A model generated the notes under the pieces. That model saw only the letters and a list, made by a program, of their open reading frames with translations. It made no database searches and was not told where the DNA came from. A stretch of DNA of 64,000 nucleotides. It comes from Pseudomonadota bacterium. GTDB taxonomy: Bacteria > Pseudomonadota > Alphaproteobacteria > Caulobacterales > Caulobacteraceae. The stretch is from positions 1 to 64,000 of the forward strand of contig JAEWJI010000021.1 in assembly GCA_023386645.1 (NCBI GenBank), in the 5' to 3' direction. Below, in pieces: positions 31,979 through 38,979 of this stretch; position 1 is the stretch's first letter; each line of letters begins with the position of its first letter. A program made the translations under genes and the position numbers.

Positions 31979-32599
31979 ATGACCGACGACGCCCACGCCG
32001 ACATCGCCTGGATGCGACAGCTCGCCGAGGACGGCGCGCGCCAGCCCTTCCGCGGCGCCTCCATCGTGATGGCCGCCGGCCTTATCTACGGCCTCGCCAG
32101 TCTCGCCCACTGGGCGGCCCTGACCGGCGTCCTGCCTGGCGGCGTTGACCTGTCGGCTCCGATCTGGCTCGGCGCCACGGCCCTGTTTCTCGTCACCCTG
32201 GCCATCCTGATCTGGCGACTGAAGGCCGGAGCCGGCGTGCAGACCACGGCCAACCGGGTTATCGGCGCCGTCTGGTCCTGTGTCGGCTGGGCCATCTTCG
32301 CCCTCTTCATCTCCCTGGCTGCCTATTCGGCCCGCCTGTCGGACGGTCAGGGCGTCGCCGCCCTCTATCTCGCGCCCTCCATCATCATGGTCTTCTACGG
32401 CTTGGGCTGGGCCGTGACCGCCAGCCTGTTCCGGAACGGACGCCTGTGGTGGCTGAGCATCGGCTCCTTCATCGCCGCCCCCGCCCTGGCCGCCCTGACG
32501 GGAGCGCCGGAACAGTATCTGGGCTACGCCGCCGCCCTCTTCGTCCTGATGGCCCTGCCCGGCTTCCTCCTGATGCGGCAGGCGGCGAAGGCGAGCTGA
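31979..32599 (+). CDS. Polytopic membrane protein, paralogue of upstream gene
   Basis: 206 residues; AAAGGAGA precedes the ATG. A soluble N-terminus (DDAHADIAWMRQLAEDGARQ) is followed by about six helices (ASIVMAAGLIYGLASLAHWA, IWLGATALFLVTLAILIW, VWSCVGWAIFALFISLAAY, LYLAPSIIMVFYGLGWAVTA, GSFIAAPALAALTG, YAAALFVLMALPGFLLM). It shares the GLGW and PEQYLGYA elements with the preceding protein. The gap to the upstream gene is 12 bases and to the regulator gene two bases, which indicates one transcript. Function unknown. Confidence 0.72.
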   Translation: MTDDAHADIAWMRQLAEDGARQPFRGASIVMAAGLIYGLASLAHWAALTGVLPGGVDLSAPIWLGATALFLVTLAILIWRLKAGAGVQTTANRVIGAVWSCVGWAIFALFISLAAYSARLSDGQGVAALYLAPSIIMVFYGLGWAVTASLFRNGRLWWLSIGSFIAAPALAALTGAPEQYLGYAAALFVLMALPGFLLMRQAAKAS

Positions 32600-32601
32600 G
32601 C

Positions 32602-32904
32602 ATGGCCGACGAATTCGATATCGGCCGCCTCGACGAGGTCATTCACGGCCGCGTGCGGCTGGGGATCATGGCGGTGCTCTCCGGGGTGGAGACGGCCGAC
32701 TTCAACACCCTGAAAGCGAGGCTGCAGGCCACCGACGGCAACCTGTCCGTTCATCTTAGGAAGCTCGAGGAGGCGGGCTTCGTCGAGGTGCTCAAGAGCT
32801 TCGAGGGCCGCAAGCCCCTGACCCGGGCGCGGATGACGGAGGCCGGACGCAGGGCCTGGATCGCCTATCTCGACGCCATGGCCGGGCTGATGGCCGCCCG
32901 CTGA
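32602..32904 (+). CDS. Winged-helix transcriptional regulator (HTH_27/ArsR-like)
   Basis: 100 residues from the ATG two bases after the preceding stop. A compact winged helix fills most of the chain: HGRVRLGIMAVLSGVETADF (helix 1-2), TLKARLQATDGNLSVHLRKL (recognition helix), EEAGFVEVLKSFEGRKPLTR (wing). No cysteine or histidine metal site is visible, so this is not a classical ArsR metal sensor; the sequence fits the PF13601-type winged-helix regulators. These are often encoded with short membrane proteins. It probably autoregulates the operon through the palindromes at 31322-31355. Confidence 0.85.
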   Translation: MADEFDIGRLDEVIHGRVRLGIMAVLSGVETADFNTLKARLQATDGNLSVHLRKLEEAGFVEVLKSFEGRKPLTRARMTEAGRRAWIAYLDAMAGLMAAR

Positions 32905-32934
32905 CGGGCGGCCGAACCGGCCCTATAGAGGCGC

Positions 32935-33714
32935 ATGCTTGCGCGCCTGCACCCCTTCGACACCATCGAGAATTTCCGCGACTTCGGCGACTACGCCACG
33001 GCCGCGGGCCGGAGGGTCCGGCCGGGGCGCCTGTTCCGCTCCGGCCACCACGGACGGGCGTGCGAGGCGGACCTCGATCGGCTCCAGGCGCTGGATGTGG
33101 GCGTGGTGGTCGACCTCCGCCGATCCATCGAGCGCGAGCGACAACCGTCGCGTCGGCCTGCGGACTTCGCCGGCCAGGTGATCGAGAGCGATCTGGGCGG
33201 AGACGGCGAGGCGCCGCACATCACCTTCCTGAAGACCTCGGACCTGACGCCCGAGTCGGGCCGGAGATTTATGCGAGACATCTATGGCCGGATGCCGTTC
33301 GGGCCGGGGCATGTGGACCTGTTCAGCCGCTACTTCCGCGCCCTTGGCGAGGCCGAGGGGGCGGTCCTGATCCATTGCGCGGCGGGCAAGGACCGCACCG
33401 GTCTCCTGGTCGCCCTGACCCATCACCTGCTGGGGGTCGGGGAGGCGGACATGATCGAGGACTATCTGCTCACAAACACCACCGTCCGCCTGGTCGAACG
33501 CGCTCCGGAGATGGCCAGGAAAATCCAGGAGATGACGGGTCGCACGCCGTCGGACGATGCGATCGTGGCCTTCATGGGCGTGGACGAGGCCTATCTGCGC
33601 GCCGCGCTGGACGCGATCCGGGAGCGGTTCGGCTCGGTGGACGCCTATCTGGAGGGGGCGCTGGGCGTGGACGCCGGTCTGCGGGGGCGCATCGAGGCGC
33701 GGCTGGCGGCGTGA
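32935..33714 (+). CDS. Tyrosine/serine phosphatase family protein
   Basis: 259 residues. The N-terminus NFRDFGDYATAAGRRVRPG then LFRSGHHG is the usual opening of the Y_phosphatase3/IphP family. The catalytic P-loop is HCAAGKDRTG (CX5R; Cys about residue 150), and VVVDLRRSIERER provides the general-acid region. C-terminal helices (VDEAYLRAALDAIRERFGSV) match the family. It would dephosphorylate phosphotyrosine, phosphoserine or phosphoinositide substrates in the cytosol; the substrate is unknown. The stop overlaps the GTG of pabB (GTGA), so the two are coupled. Confidence 0.88.
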   Translation: MLARLHPFDTIENFRDFGDYATAAGRRVRPGRLFRSGHHGRACEADLDRLQALDVGVVVDLRRSIERERQPSRRPADFAGQVIESDLGGDGEAPHITFLKTSDLTPESGRRFMRDIYGRMPFGPGHVDLFSRYFRALGEAEGAVLIHCAAGKDRTGLLVALTHHLLGVGEADMIEDYLLTNTTVRLVERAPEMARKIQEMTGRTPSDDAIVAFMGVDEAYLRAALDAIRERFGSVDAYLEGALGVDAGLRGRIEARLAA

Positions 33715-34994
33715 CGCACACGGTGCGCATCGCCGCCCCCTGGGTCGAGCCTCTGGCGATGGCCGAAAAGCTGAGCCGCCGGCCGGGGGCGCTGGCCCTG
33801 CTATCCCGGCCCGATGCGGGCGGACGATGCTTCGTCGCGGCCGACCCGTCCGAGGTGCGTGTCGATGCAGAGGCCGAAGACCTGTTCGAGGGGTTCGGCT
33901 GTCCGCCTTGGGATCGGCGGACCGTGGCTCTGTTCAGCTACGATGCGGGAGCGCGCGCGGCGACGGGACCGCGCCCGCTCGCGTGGCCCGACCGGATGAT
34001 GGCCCGGTATCCGGCCCTGCTCGTCTTCGACCACGCGACGCGAACGGCTTGGGTCGAGGGCGACGACCGGCAGGCCGCTGAAAGGGCGCTGGCCTGGCTG
34101 GAGCTCGCCTCGCTCGACGAGCCCGAGGAGGGAGATGGGTCCCCTCCGGCCGCGACGCTGGAGCCCGAGGCAGGGGAGGCGGCCTACCTCCAGGCGGTGG
34201 AGGACGTCATCCGGCGCATCGGCTCGGGCGAGCTGTTCCAGGCCAATATCGCGCAGGCCTGGCGCGGAGCTCTCCGCCCAGGCCGGGAGCCGTTCGAGGT
34301 TTTCCTGGCGCTGGCAAGGGCGCGGGCCTCGGAGTTCGGCGCCTGCTGGCGTCTCGGTGAGCGCGCCCTCGTCTCTAACTCGCCTGAGCTGTTCCTTTCG
34401 ATGAAGCCGACGTCGCGGCGGGTGGAGGCGCGTCCGATCAAGGGCACGCGGCCCCGGGGCGGCAGCGCCGCCGAGGACGACGTGCTGGCTCGCGCCCTGG
34501 CTCAAAGCGAGAAGGACCGGGCCGAGAACCTGATGATCGTCGACCTGATGCGCAACGACCTGGCCCGGGTCTGCACGCCGGGGTCCGTCACGGTCGAGCG
34601 CCTGTTCGAAGTGGAATCACATCCGACGGTCCATCACCTCGTTTCGACCGTTACCGGTCGGCTGACGGAAGGCTTGGGTCCCGCCGAGCTCATGGCCGCG
34701 ACCTTCCCGCCCGGCTCGATCACCGGGGCCCCCAAGCATCAGGCGATGAAGGTGATCGCCGCGCACGAGCCGCCGCGCGGCCCCTGGTGCGGTTCGCTGG
34801 TGCTGCTGAATTCTGACGGCGCTCTGACCGCTTCGGTCCTGATCCGTACGGCGAGCTTCGAGAAGGACGGGGAAGCCTGGCGTTTCAGGGCCCAGGCAGG
34901 CGCAGGGATCGTGGCCGACAGCGAACCTGAGTCCGAACTGGCGGAGACCGAGGCCAAGTTCCGCGCGTTGCGCGAGGCCCTGGCCGGCGACTAG
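33711..34994 (+). CDS. pabB: Aminodeoxychorismate synthase component I
   Basis: 427 residues from the GTG overlapping the phosphatase stop. Chorismate-binding domain motifs: AYLQAVEDVIRRIGSGELFQ, ANIAQAWRG, EARPIKGTRPRGG, ENLMIVDLMRNDLARVC, MAATFPPGSITGAPKHQAMK, GSLVLLNSDGALTASVLIR and AGIVADSEPESELAETEAK. It makes 4-amino-4-deoxychorismate from chorismate for folate, with a glutamine amidotransferase (PabA) encoded elsewhere. Length is typical for a stand-alone PabB; the fused PabC lyase found in some relatives is absent. Its TAG stop overlaps the stop of the convergent TadE-like gene in the palindrome CTAG. Confidence 0.92.
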   Translation: MTHTVRIAAPWVEPLAMAEKLSRRPGALALLSRPDAGGRCFVAADPSEVRVDAEAEDLFEGFGCPPWDRRTVALFSYDAGARAATGPRPLAWPDRMMARYPALLVFDHATRTAWVEGDDRQAAERALAWLELASLDEPEEGDGSPPAATLEPEAGEAAYLQAVEDVIRRIGSGELFQANIAQAWRGALRPGREPFEVFLALARARASEFGACWRLGERALVSNSPELFLSMKPTSRRVEARPIKGTRPRGGSAAEDDVLARALAQSEKDRAENLMIVDLMRNDLARVCTPGSVTVERLFEVESHPTVHHLVSTVTGRLTEGLGPAELMAATFPPGSITGAPKHQAMKVIAAHEPPRGPWCGSLVLLNSDGALTASVLIRTASFEKDGEAWRFRAQAGAGIVADSEPESELAETEAKFRALREALAGD

Positions 34995-35533
34995 CAGTCG
35001 CTGCAGCCCACGGCGTCCACCCGGCGGGGGCGGGAATAATAGGTGTGGCTGAAGCGGGTCACGGTGGGCATCAGGTAGTCGACCGGCGAGTCGTAGTCAT
35101 AGGTCGCCTCGCTCATCACCACGCTCTCACCGTTCTCGATCAGGCCGGCGGGCACAGTCACCGTCGATCCGACGGAACGTCCCGATATGCCGTCGCCCCG
35201 GCTCCAGTTCACCCTCGCGACCCCGCTGGAGTTCCGGGTGACGCTGGAGATCCGCATCGTCAGCGGCGCGGCCGAGAACGGCTTCATGATCAGTTCGCCG
35301 ATGCCGAAGATGTCGTCCACCTCCGCCTTCTCGACCACGTCGGTCTGGGCCACCAGGTCCGCGACCATGGCCGCGGCGTGGCCCATCCGCTTCTGAGCCA
35401 TATAGCCCTGACAGAACTCCGCAAGGCCGAAGTAGAAGGCGATCATCAGCGGCGCCAGCATGGCGAACTCGACGGCGGACACCCCGCGCCGGTCGCGTCT
35501 CAGTCGAGCGAAGATGCCGGCTCGCGAGCTCAT
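34991..35533 (-). CDS. TadE/TadG-like pseudopilin (pilus assembly protein)
   Basis: 180 residues. A basic leader RLRRDRRG is followed by the prepilin-type sequence G-VSAVEFAMLAPLMIAFYFGL, with cleavage expected after the Gly and Glu at position +5. A beta-rich periplasmic part follows, ending in YYSRPRR and a C-terminal CSDC. It is the last gene of the divergent cpaI-like, TadE-like, TadE-like group; Caulobacter cpaK is a likely counterpart from gene order. It would be processed by CpaA and act as a minor pilin or assembly factor. ATGA overlap with the upstream gene. Confidence 0.84.
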   Translation of the reverse strand: MSSRAGIFARLRRDRRGVSAVEFAMLAPLMIAFYFGLAEFCQGYMAQKRMGHAAAMVADLVAQTDVVEKAEVDDIFGIGELIMKPFSAAPLTMRISSVTRNSSGVARVNWSRGDGISGRSVGSTVTVPAGLIENGESVVMSEATYDYDSPVDYLMPTVTRFSHTYYSRPRRVDAVGCSDC

Positions 35534-36063
35534 GAGTCGTAGGGCTCGTTGCGGAACGCCGTGGTGGCCGTCAGCACCGCCTGGCCATTGCCCGTGCGCG
35601 ACAGCCCCTGCTGCAGGAAGGGGGTGAACAGGGTGTGCCGGTACCAGGCGCGGATCAGAACCAGGCTGCCCGGCTGGCCGGTGACATAGGTGAGCCCGTC
35701 CTCCTTAAAGGCGCCGCTCTGCATCGGGTCCGGCGGGTTCACGTTCCGGAACTGCGTCAGGACACGGACGTCGACGCTGGTCTTGGACGCGCAGTCCGCC
35801 GAGAAGATGCTCATCCGGCTGCACAGCCGGTCCTTGAACTGGCTGGCGGTGATGCCGCCCTTGTCCGCCTGGCCGGTGCGGACCAGTCGCCCCGCCTCGA
35901 TCGCCGCGTTCTCCAGGACGGAATCCAGCACGAACACGAAGGCCAGCTCCATGATGGCGAACATCATGAAGAAGAAGGGCATGGCCACCATGGCGAACTC
36001 GACGGCGGACGAGCCCTCACGCTTCTGGAACAGGCGCCGGGGAGCCCGCATGCGTCGAAGCAT
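35530..36063 (-). CDS. TadE/TadG-like pseudopilin (pilus assembly protein)
   Basis: 177 residues. The leader RLFQKREG precedes the prepilin-type helix G-SSAVEFAMVAMPFFFMMFA with the conserved Glu at +5. The periplasmic region has a cysteine pair (DRLCSRMSIFSADCASK) and a C-terminal strand YRHTLFTPFLQQGLS. It resembles TadE minor pilins and matches the expected position of Caulobacter cpaJ. It begins five bases after the cpaI-like stop and overlaps the downstream TadE-like start, so all three divergent genes form one operon. The start could be the ATG at 36063 or MRAPRR four codons later. Confidence 0.84.
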   Translation of the reverse strand: MLRRMRAPRRLFQKREGSSAVEFAMVAMPFFFMMFAIMELAFVFVLDSVLENAAIEAGRLVRTGQADKGGITASQFKDRLCSRMSIFSADCASKTSVDVRVLTQFRNVNPPDPMQSGAFKEDGLTYVTGQPGSLVLIRAWYRHTLFTPFLQQGLSRTGNGQAVLTATTAFRNEPYDS

Positions 36064-36068
36064 CGGGA

Positions 36069-36491
36069 TCAGGGCGTCGCCGGCGCCGGCGCGGCGGCGG
36101 GCGCGCCCTCACCGGGTGCGGGCGATCGGATGGAGGGCGCGCAGGTCTGGGCGCAGGCCATCTCGACGGCCTGGGCGCCGCGCCAGACGCGAACCGAGCC
36201 GGTGGAGCCGCCGGTGACGACGACCTCGCTTTGGAAGATGGTGCGGCCGATCCCGTCCACGGCGACGACCTCGGTCACCCCATAGCCCTTGCCCGTGATG
36301 AACAGGGTGTTGGCGTCCACCACGGTGACGTCCGCGATGGCCGGGTTGCCGACGATCACGGATCCGGCCGAGCCGCGCATCTGCACGCGGGCCGAGCGGT
36401 CGATCTCGACGTTCAGGCGCGACTGGGCGACGGCGGCGCCGGCGACGGCCAGGGCGGTCACGGCGACGGCGGCGAACAGGGACTTGGACAT
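36069..36491 (-). CDS. CpaC N-terminal-domain-like periplasmic pilus protein (CpaI-like)
   Basis: 140 residues from the ATG at 36491, preceded by GGAG ten bases upstream. A signal peptide (KSLFAAVAVTALAVAGAAVA) leads into a single secretin N-terminal domain: RSARVQMRGSAGSVIVGNPA, IADVTVVDANTLFITGKGYG and TEVVAVDGIGRTIFQSEVVV. This pil_N fold is the same as the N-terminal part of the CpaC secretin encoded at 38976. A Pro/Ala-rich tail follows. It is divergent from the pilin genes, as in Caulobacter, where a gene in this position is called cpaI. It probably supports the secretin in the periplasm. Confidence 0.82.
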   Translation of the reverse strand: MSKSLFAAVAVTALAVAGAAVAQSRLNVEIDRSARVQMRGSAGSVIVGNPAIADVTVVDANTLFITGKGYGVTEVVAVDGIGRTIFQSEVVVTGGSTGSVRVWRGAQAVEMACAQTCAPSIRSPAPGEGAPAAAPAPATP

Positions 36492-36635
36492 CGCTTGGGA
36501 ACTCCGCGAGCGGCGCGCTTGCGCGTGAGCCTGCATGATGCGGGGGAAGCCTCAACAAATCCTGAAGGAGGATCGCGGGGGCTGCCTTAGTAAACAGGCG
36601 TTATCTGTTGCCCTTAAGCTTGGAGGAACGATCGC

Positions 36636-36650
36636 TTTACTTGGGCTTAA
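36636..36650 (+). promoter_or_regulatory. CtrA-like binding site upstream of the pilin gene
   Basis: TTTA-N7-TTAA (TTTACTTGGGCTTAA), one base off the CtrA consensus TTAA-N7-TTAA, 100 bases before the first pilin ATG. A further TTAA lies at 36614-36617. Caulobacter pilA is known to be activated by CtrA, so cell-cycle control is a reasonable inference. The divergent cpaI-like gene starts about 145 bases away and could use the same region. Confidence 0.55.
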
Positions 36651-36749
36651 GCCCCACCCGCTAACGTGCGGTCGTGTGGGGGGCCGACGGAGGAACAGCC
36701 GGGGCCCTGAGTGGGAAGACCTCGTTTCATATCCTCGAAGGAGACCTCA

Positions 36750-36929
36750 ATGACCAAGTTCGTTTCGCGTTTCGCCGCCGATGAGTCGGGCGCCACCGCC
36801 ATCGAGTACGGGCTGATCGCCGCCCTCATCGCGGTCGTGATCATCTCGGCCGTGACGGCCCTGGGCTCGACCATCAAGACCAAGTTCAACGCTGTCGTGA
36901 CCGGCATGGGCGGCACCGCCGGCACCTGA
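36750..36929 (+). CDS. pilA: Flp/PilA-type major pilin, copy 1
   Basis: 59 residues with a strong ribosome-binding site (GAAGGAG) seven bases before ATG. The leader MTKFVSRFAADESG is followed by the Flp processing site G-ATAIEYGLIAALIAVVII, with Glu and Tyr at +5/+6. The mature pilin would be about 45 residues and ends GMGGTAGT. CpaA (37454) should cleave after the Gly. It is assembled by the CpaF/TadB/TadC machine encoded downstream. A strong hairpin terminator follows, so this copy can be highly expressed apart from the rest of the locus. Confidence 0.93.
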   Translation: MTKFVSRFAADESGATAIEYGLIAALIAVVIISAVTALGSTIKTKFNAVVTGMGGTAGT

Positions 36930-36958
36930 TCGGCGCGACCGTCACATCACAGACGCGG

Positions 36959-36994
36959 AGGCCCGGGGCGAACCCCCGGGCCTTTGTGTTTTTC
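36959..36994 (+). terminator. Rho-independent terminator after pilin copy 1
   Basis: Perfect 10-base stem AGGCCCGGGG/CCCCGGGCCT with a 5-base loop, followed by TTGTGTTTTTC. It separates pilin copy 1 from copy 2. Confidence 0.85.
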
Positions 36995-37154
36995 GGAGAA
37001 CCAGAGAAGGCCATCAGAGTAAACGCGCCAGTAACCGTGTCCAAAGAGCCGGTTTTAACTTTGGCGGCGCATCATGCCCCTGCGTTTGAGGGTCAAGCGG
37101 GCAAACCGGCTCCCCCACGTCATTGCTCGCTACGCCTCTCTGGAAAGGGATACC

Positions 37155-37334
37155 ATGACCAAGTTCGTCTCCAAGTTCATGTCCGACGAGTCGGGCGCCA
37201 CCGCGATCGAGTACGGCCTGATCGCCGCCCTCATCGCGGTCGTGATCATCTCGGCCGTGACGGCCCTGGGCTCGACCATCAAGACCAAGTTCAACGCCGT
37301 CGTGACCGGCATGGGCGGCACCGCCGGCACCTAA
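37155..37334 (+). CDS. Flp/PilA-type pilin, copy 2
   Basis: 59 residues, GGAAAGG seven bases before ATG. Leader MTKFVSKFMSDESG differs from copy 1 in only a few positions; the mature part (ATAIEYGLIAALIAVV and onward) is identical at protein level and differs by about four silent bases. Same CpaA processing site. Its 225-base upstream region is different from that of copy 1, which suggests separate expression. Followed by its own terminator. Confidence 0.93.
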   Translation: MTKFVSKFMSDESGATAIEYGLIAALIAVVIISAVTALGSTIKTKFNAVVTGMGGTAGT

Positions 37335-37361
37335 GCCGCGGTTCGCGCATCTTGAAACCGG

Positions 37362-37398
37362 AGGGGCCGGGGCGGAAACGCTCCGGCCCTTCTCGTTT
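37362..37398 (+). terminator. Rho-independent terminator after pilin copy 2
   Basis: Stem AGGGGCCGGGGC/GCTCCGGCCCT with loop GGAAAC (one mismatch), followed by TCTCGTTT. It isolates the second pilin from cpaA. Confidence 0.72.
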
Positions 37399-37453
37399 GG
37401 GCGCAGGGTCGGCCGCAACCGGCCCTTAACGCGCCGCGCGTAGGGTTCCGATC

Positions 37454-37969
37454 ATGGATACCGTCGTCCTCGCCCTTCTCAGCATCCTGCCGGCGCTCGC
37501 CATCGTCGCGGGGCTGAAGGACCTGACCAGCATGACGATCCCGAACTGGATCTCGGGCCTGCTGGTGCTCGCCTTCTTTCCGGCGGCCTGGGCGGCGGGT
37601 CTGGAGCCGATGGCGGTGGCGGCGCACATGGGCGTCGCCTTCGCGGCGCTTCTGGTCGGGATGGGCTTCTTCGCCCTGAACTGGATCGGCGGCGGGGACG
37701 CGAAGCTGATGGCCGCCTCGTGCCTTTGGCTGGGCGTTTCCGGCTCCGGGATGTTCCTCCTCTGGACCGGCCTGTTCGGCGGCGTCTTCTGCCTGATGCT
37801 GATCTTCGGGCGCTTCTATTTCCGCCCCTATCTGTCCGGCGCCCCGGGTTGGTTCGCGCATCTGATGGAGCCGAAGGGCGACATTCCCTATGGGGTCGCC
37901 ATCGCGGCCGGCGCCCTGATGGCCTTTCCCTCCAGCGCCCTGGTCCAGGCCTTCGCCGGCGGGGCCTGA
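37454..37969 (+). CDS. cpaA: Prepilin peptidase CpaA (TadV)
   Basis: 171 residues, the short methylase-free form used in tad loci. Aspartate motifs: GLKDLTSMTIPNWI (first Asp, about residue 24) and NWIGGGDAKLMAA (second Asp, about residue 82). Five to six membrane helices. It cleaves the Flp pilins and TadE-like pseudopilins after Gly in G-X4-E(Y/F) sites at the inner membrane. First gene of the cpaABCDEF-tadBC run. Confidence 0.93.
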   Translation: MDTVVLALLSILPALAIVAGLKDLTSMTIPNWISGLLVLAFFPAAWAAGLEPMAVAAHMGVAFAALLVGMGFFALNWIGGGDAKLMAASCLWLGVSGSGMFLLWTGLFGGVFCLMLIFGRFYFRPYLSGAPGWFAHLMEPKGDIPYGVAIAAGALMAFPSSALVQAFAGGA

Positions 37970-38079
37970 GCTCAGTCCGAGCGGAGTCAGCGGCTTAGGG
38001 ACGCGTTAACCCGCGCCCGGCATGTTCGTTAACGGTAGGCGTCCCGATCCGAACGCTTCTCGCCTGCCGGAGAGCGTCG

Positions 38080-38979
38080 ATGAAGCCCGCACGAATCATC
38101 GTGATCTGCATAGCCGCCGTCGCCGCCATCGGCCTGGCGCTCGTGGTGCGGGCCATGGGGTCGCCCTCCGGCCAGCCCGCCGCCGTCGCCGCCGCCGCGC
38201 CCGGGCCGACCGTGCCCATGGCCAAGGTGCTGGTCGCCGCTCGCGACCTGGAGCCCGGCAAGCGGCTGGAGGACGCGGACCTGGAGTGGAAGGACTGGCC
38301 GGTAGCCGAGGTCAATCCGCTGTTCATCACCGACGGCGCCACCGCCATTCCCGCCGCCGAGGCCGAAGCCGCCAAGCCCGAGGGCGCGGCCGCCCGCGTG
38401 GTGCGCACCGCGACCGAACTGGCGACCGGCGGCGCCGAGAGCGACTATTTCGGCTCGGTGGTCCGCGAGCCCATCCTGGCCGGCGAGCCGATCACCGCGC
38501 GCAAGATCGTGCGGGCCGGCGACAGCGGCTACATGGCCGCCTACCTGGAGCCCGGCATGCGGGCCATGGCCATCGCGGTCAATGTCGAGACCGCCGCCGG
38601 CGGCTTCATCCTGCCGGGCGACCGGGTGGATGTTCTCCTGACCCGTGAGACCAACCTCGGCAACATGGGCGTCGAAGGGTCCGAGAAGACCAAGTTCTCC
38701 TCCTCGACCGTGATGCAGAACGTCAAGGTCCTGGCCATCGACCAGTCGACCCGCGCCGGCGACGACGAACAGACGGTGGTGGGCGCGACCGCCACGCTCG
38801 AGGTCGCGCCGCGCGACGCAGAAGCCCTGGCGCTCGCCAAGTCCGAAGGCTCGCTCAGCCTCGTGCTGCGCTCCTACGCCGATACCGCTGGCCCAACGGG
38901 CCGCGTGGCCCCGCCGCGCACGACCCAGGCCGTCCGCATCTATCGCGGCGGCGCCCCGGAAGTGGTGGTGGTCCAATGA
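38080..38979 (+). CDS. cpaB: Pilus assembly protein CpaB (RcpC/FlgA-like)
   Basis: 299 residues. An N-terminal helix (IIVICIAAVAAIGLALVV) anchors a periplasmic SAF-domain protein. VPMAKVLVAARDLEPGKRLE begins the SAF domain; REPILAGEPITARKIVRAGD and GFILPGDRVDVLLTRET are family hallmarks. It is thought to stabilise or gate the secretin channel from the periplasm. The stop overlaps the cpaC start (ATGA). About 110 bases separate it from cpaA. Confidence 0.92.
   Translation: MKPARIIVICIAAVAAIGLALVVRAMGSPSGQPAAVAAAAPGPTVPMAKVLVAARDLEPGKRLEDADLEWKDWPVAEVNPLFITDGATAIPAAEAEAAKPEGAAARVVRTATELATGGAESDYFGSVVREPILAGEPITARKIVRAGDSGYMAAYLEPGMRAMAIAVNVETAAGGFILPGDRVDVLLTRETNLGNMGVEGSEKTKFSSSTVMQNVKVLAIDQSTRAGDDEQTVVGATATLEVAPRDAEALALAKSEGSLSLVLRSYADTAGPTGRVAPPRTTQAVRIYRGGAPEVVVVQ

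Noticed and set aside
37014..37070. Second CtrA site before pilin copy 2
   Set aside because: On the minus strand a TTAC-N7-TTTA pattern occurs, but both half-sites have mismatches and support is too weak.
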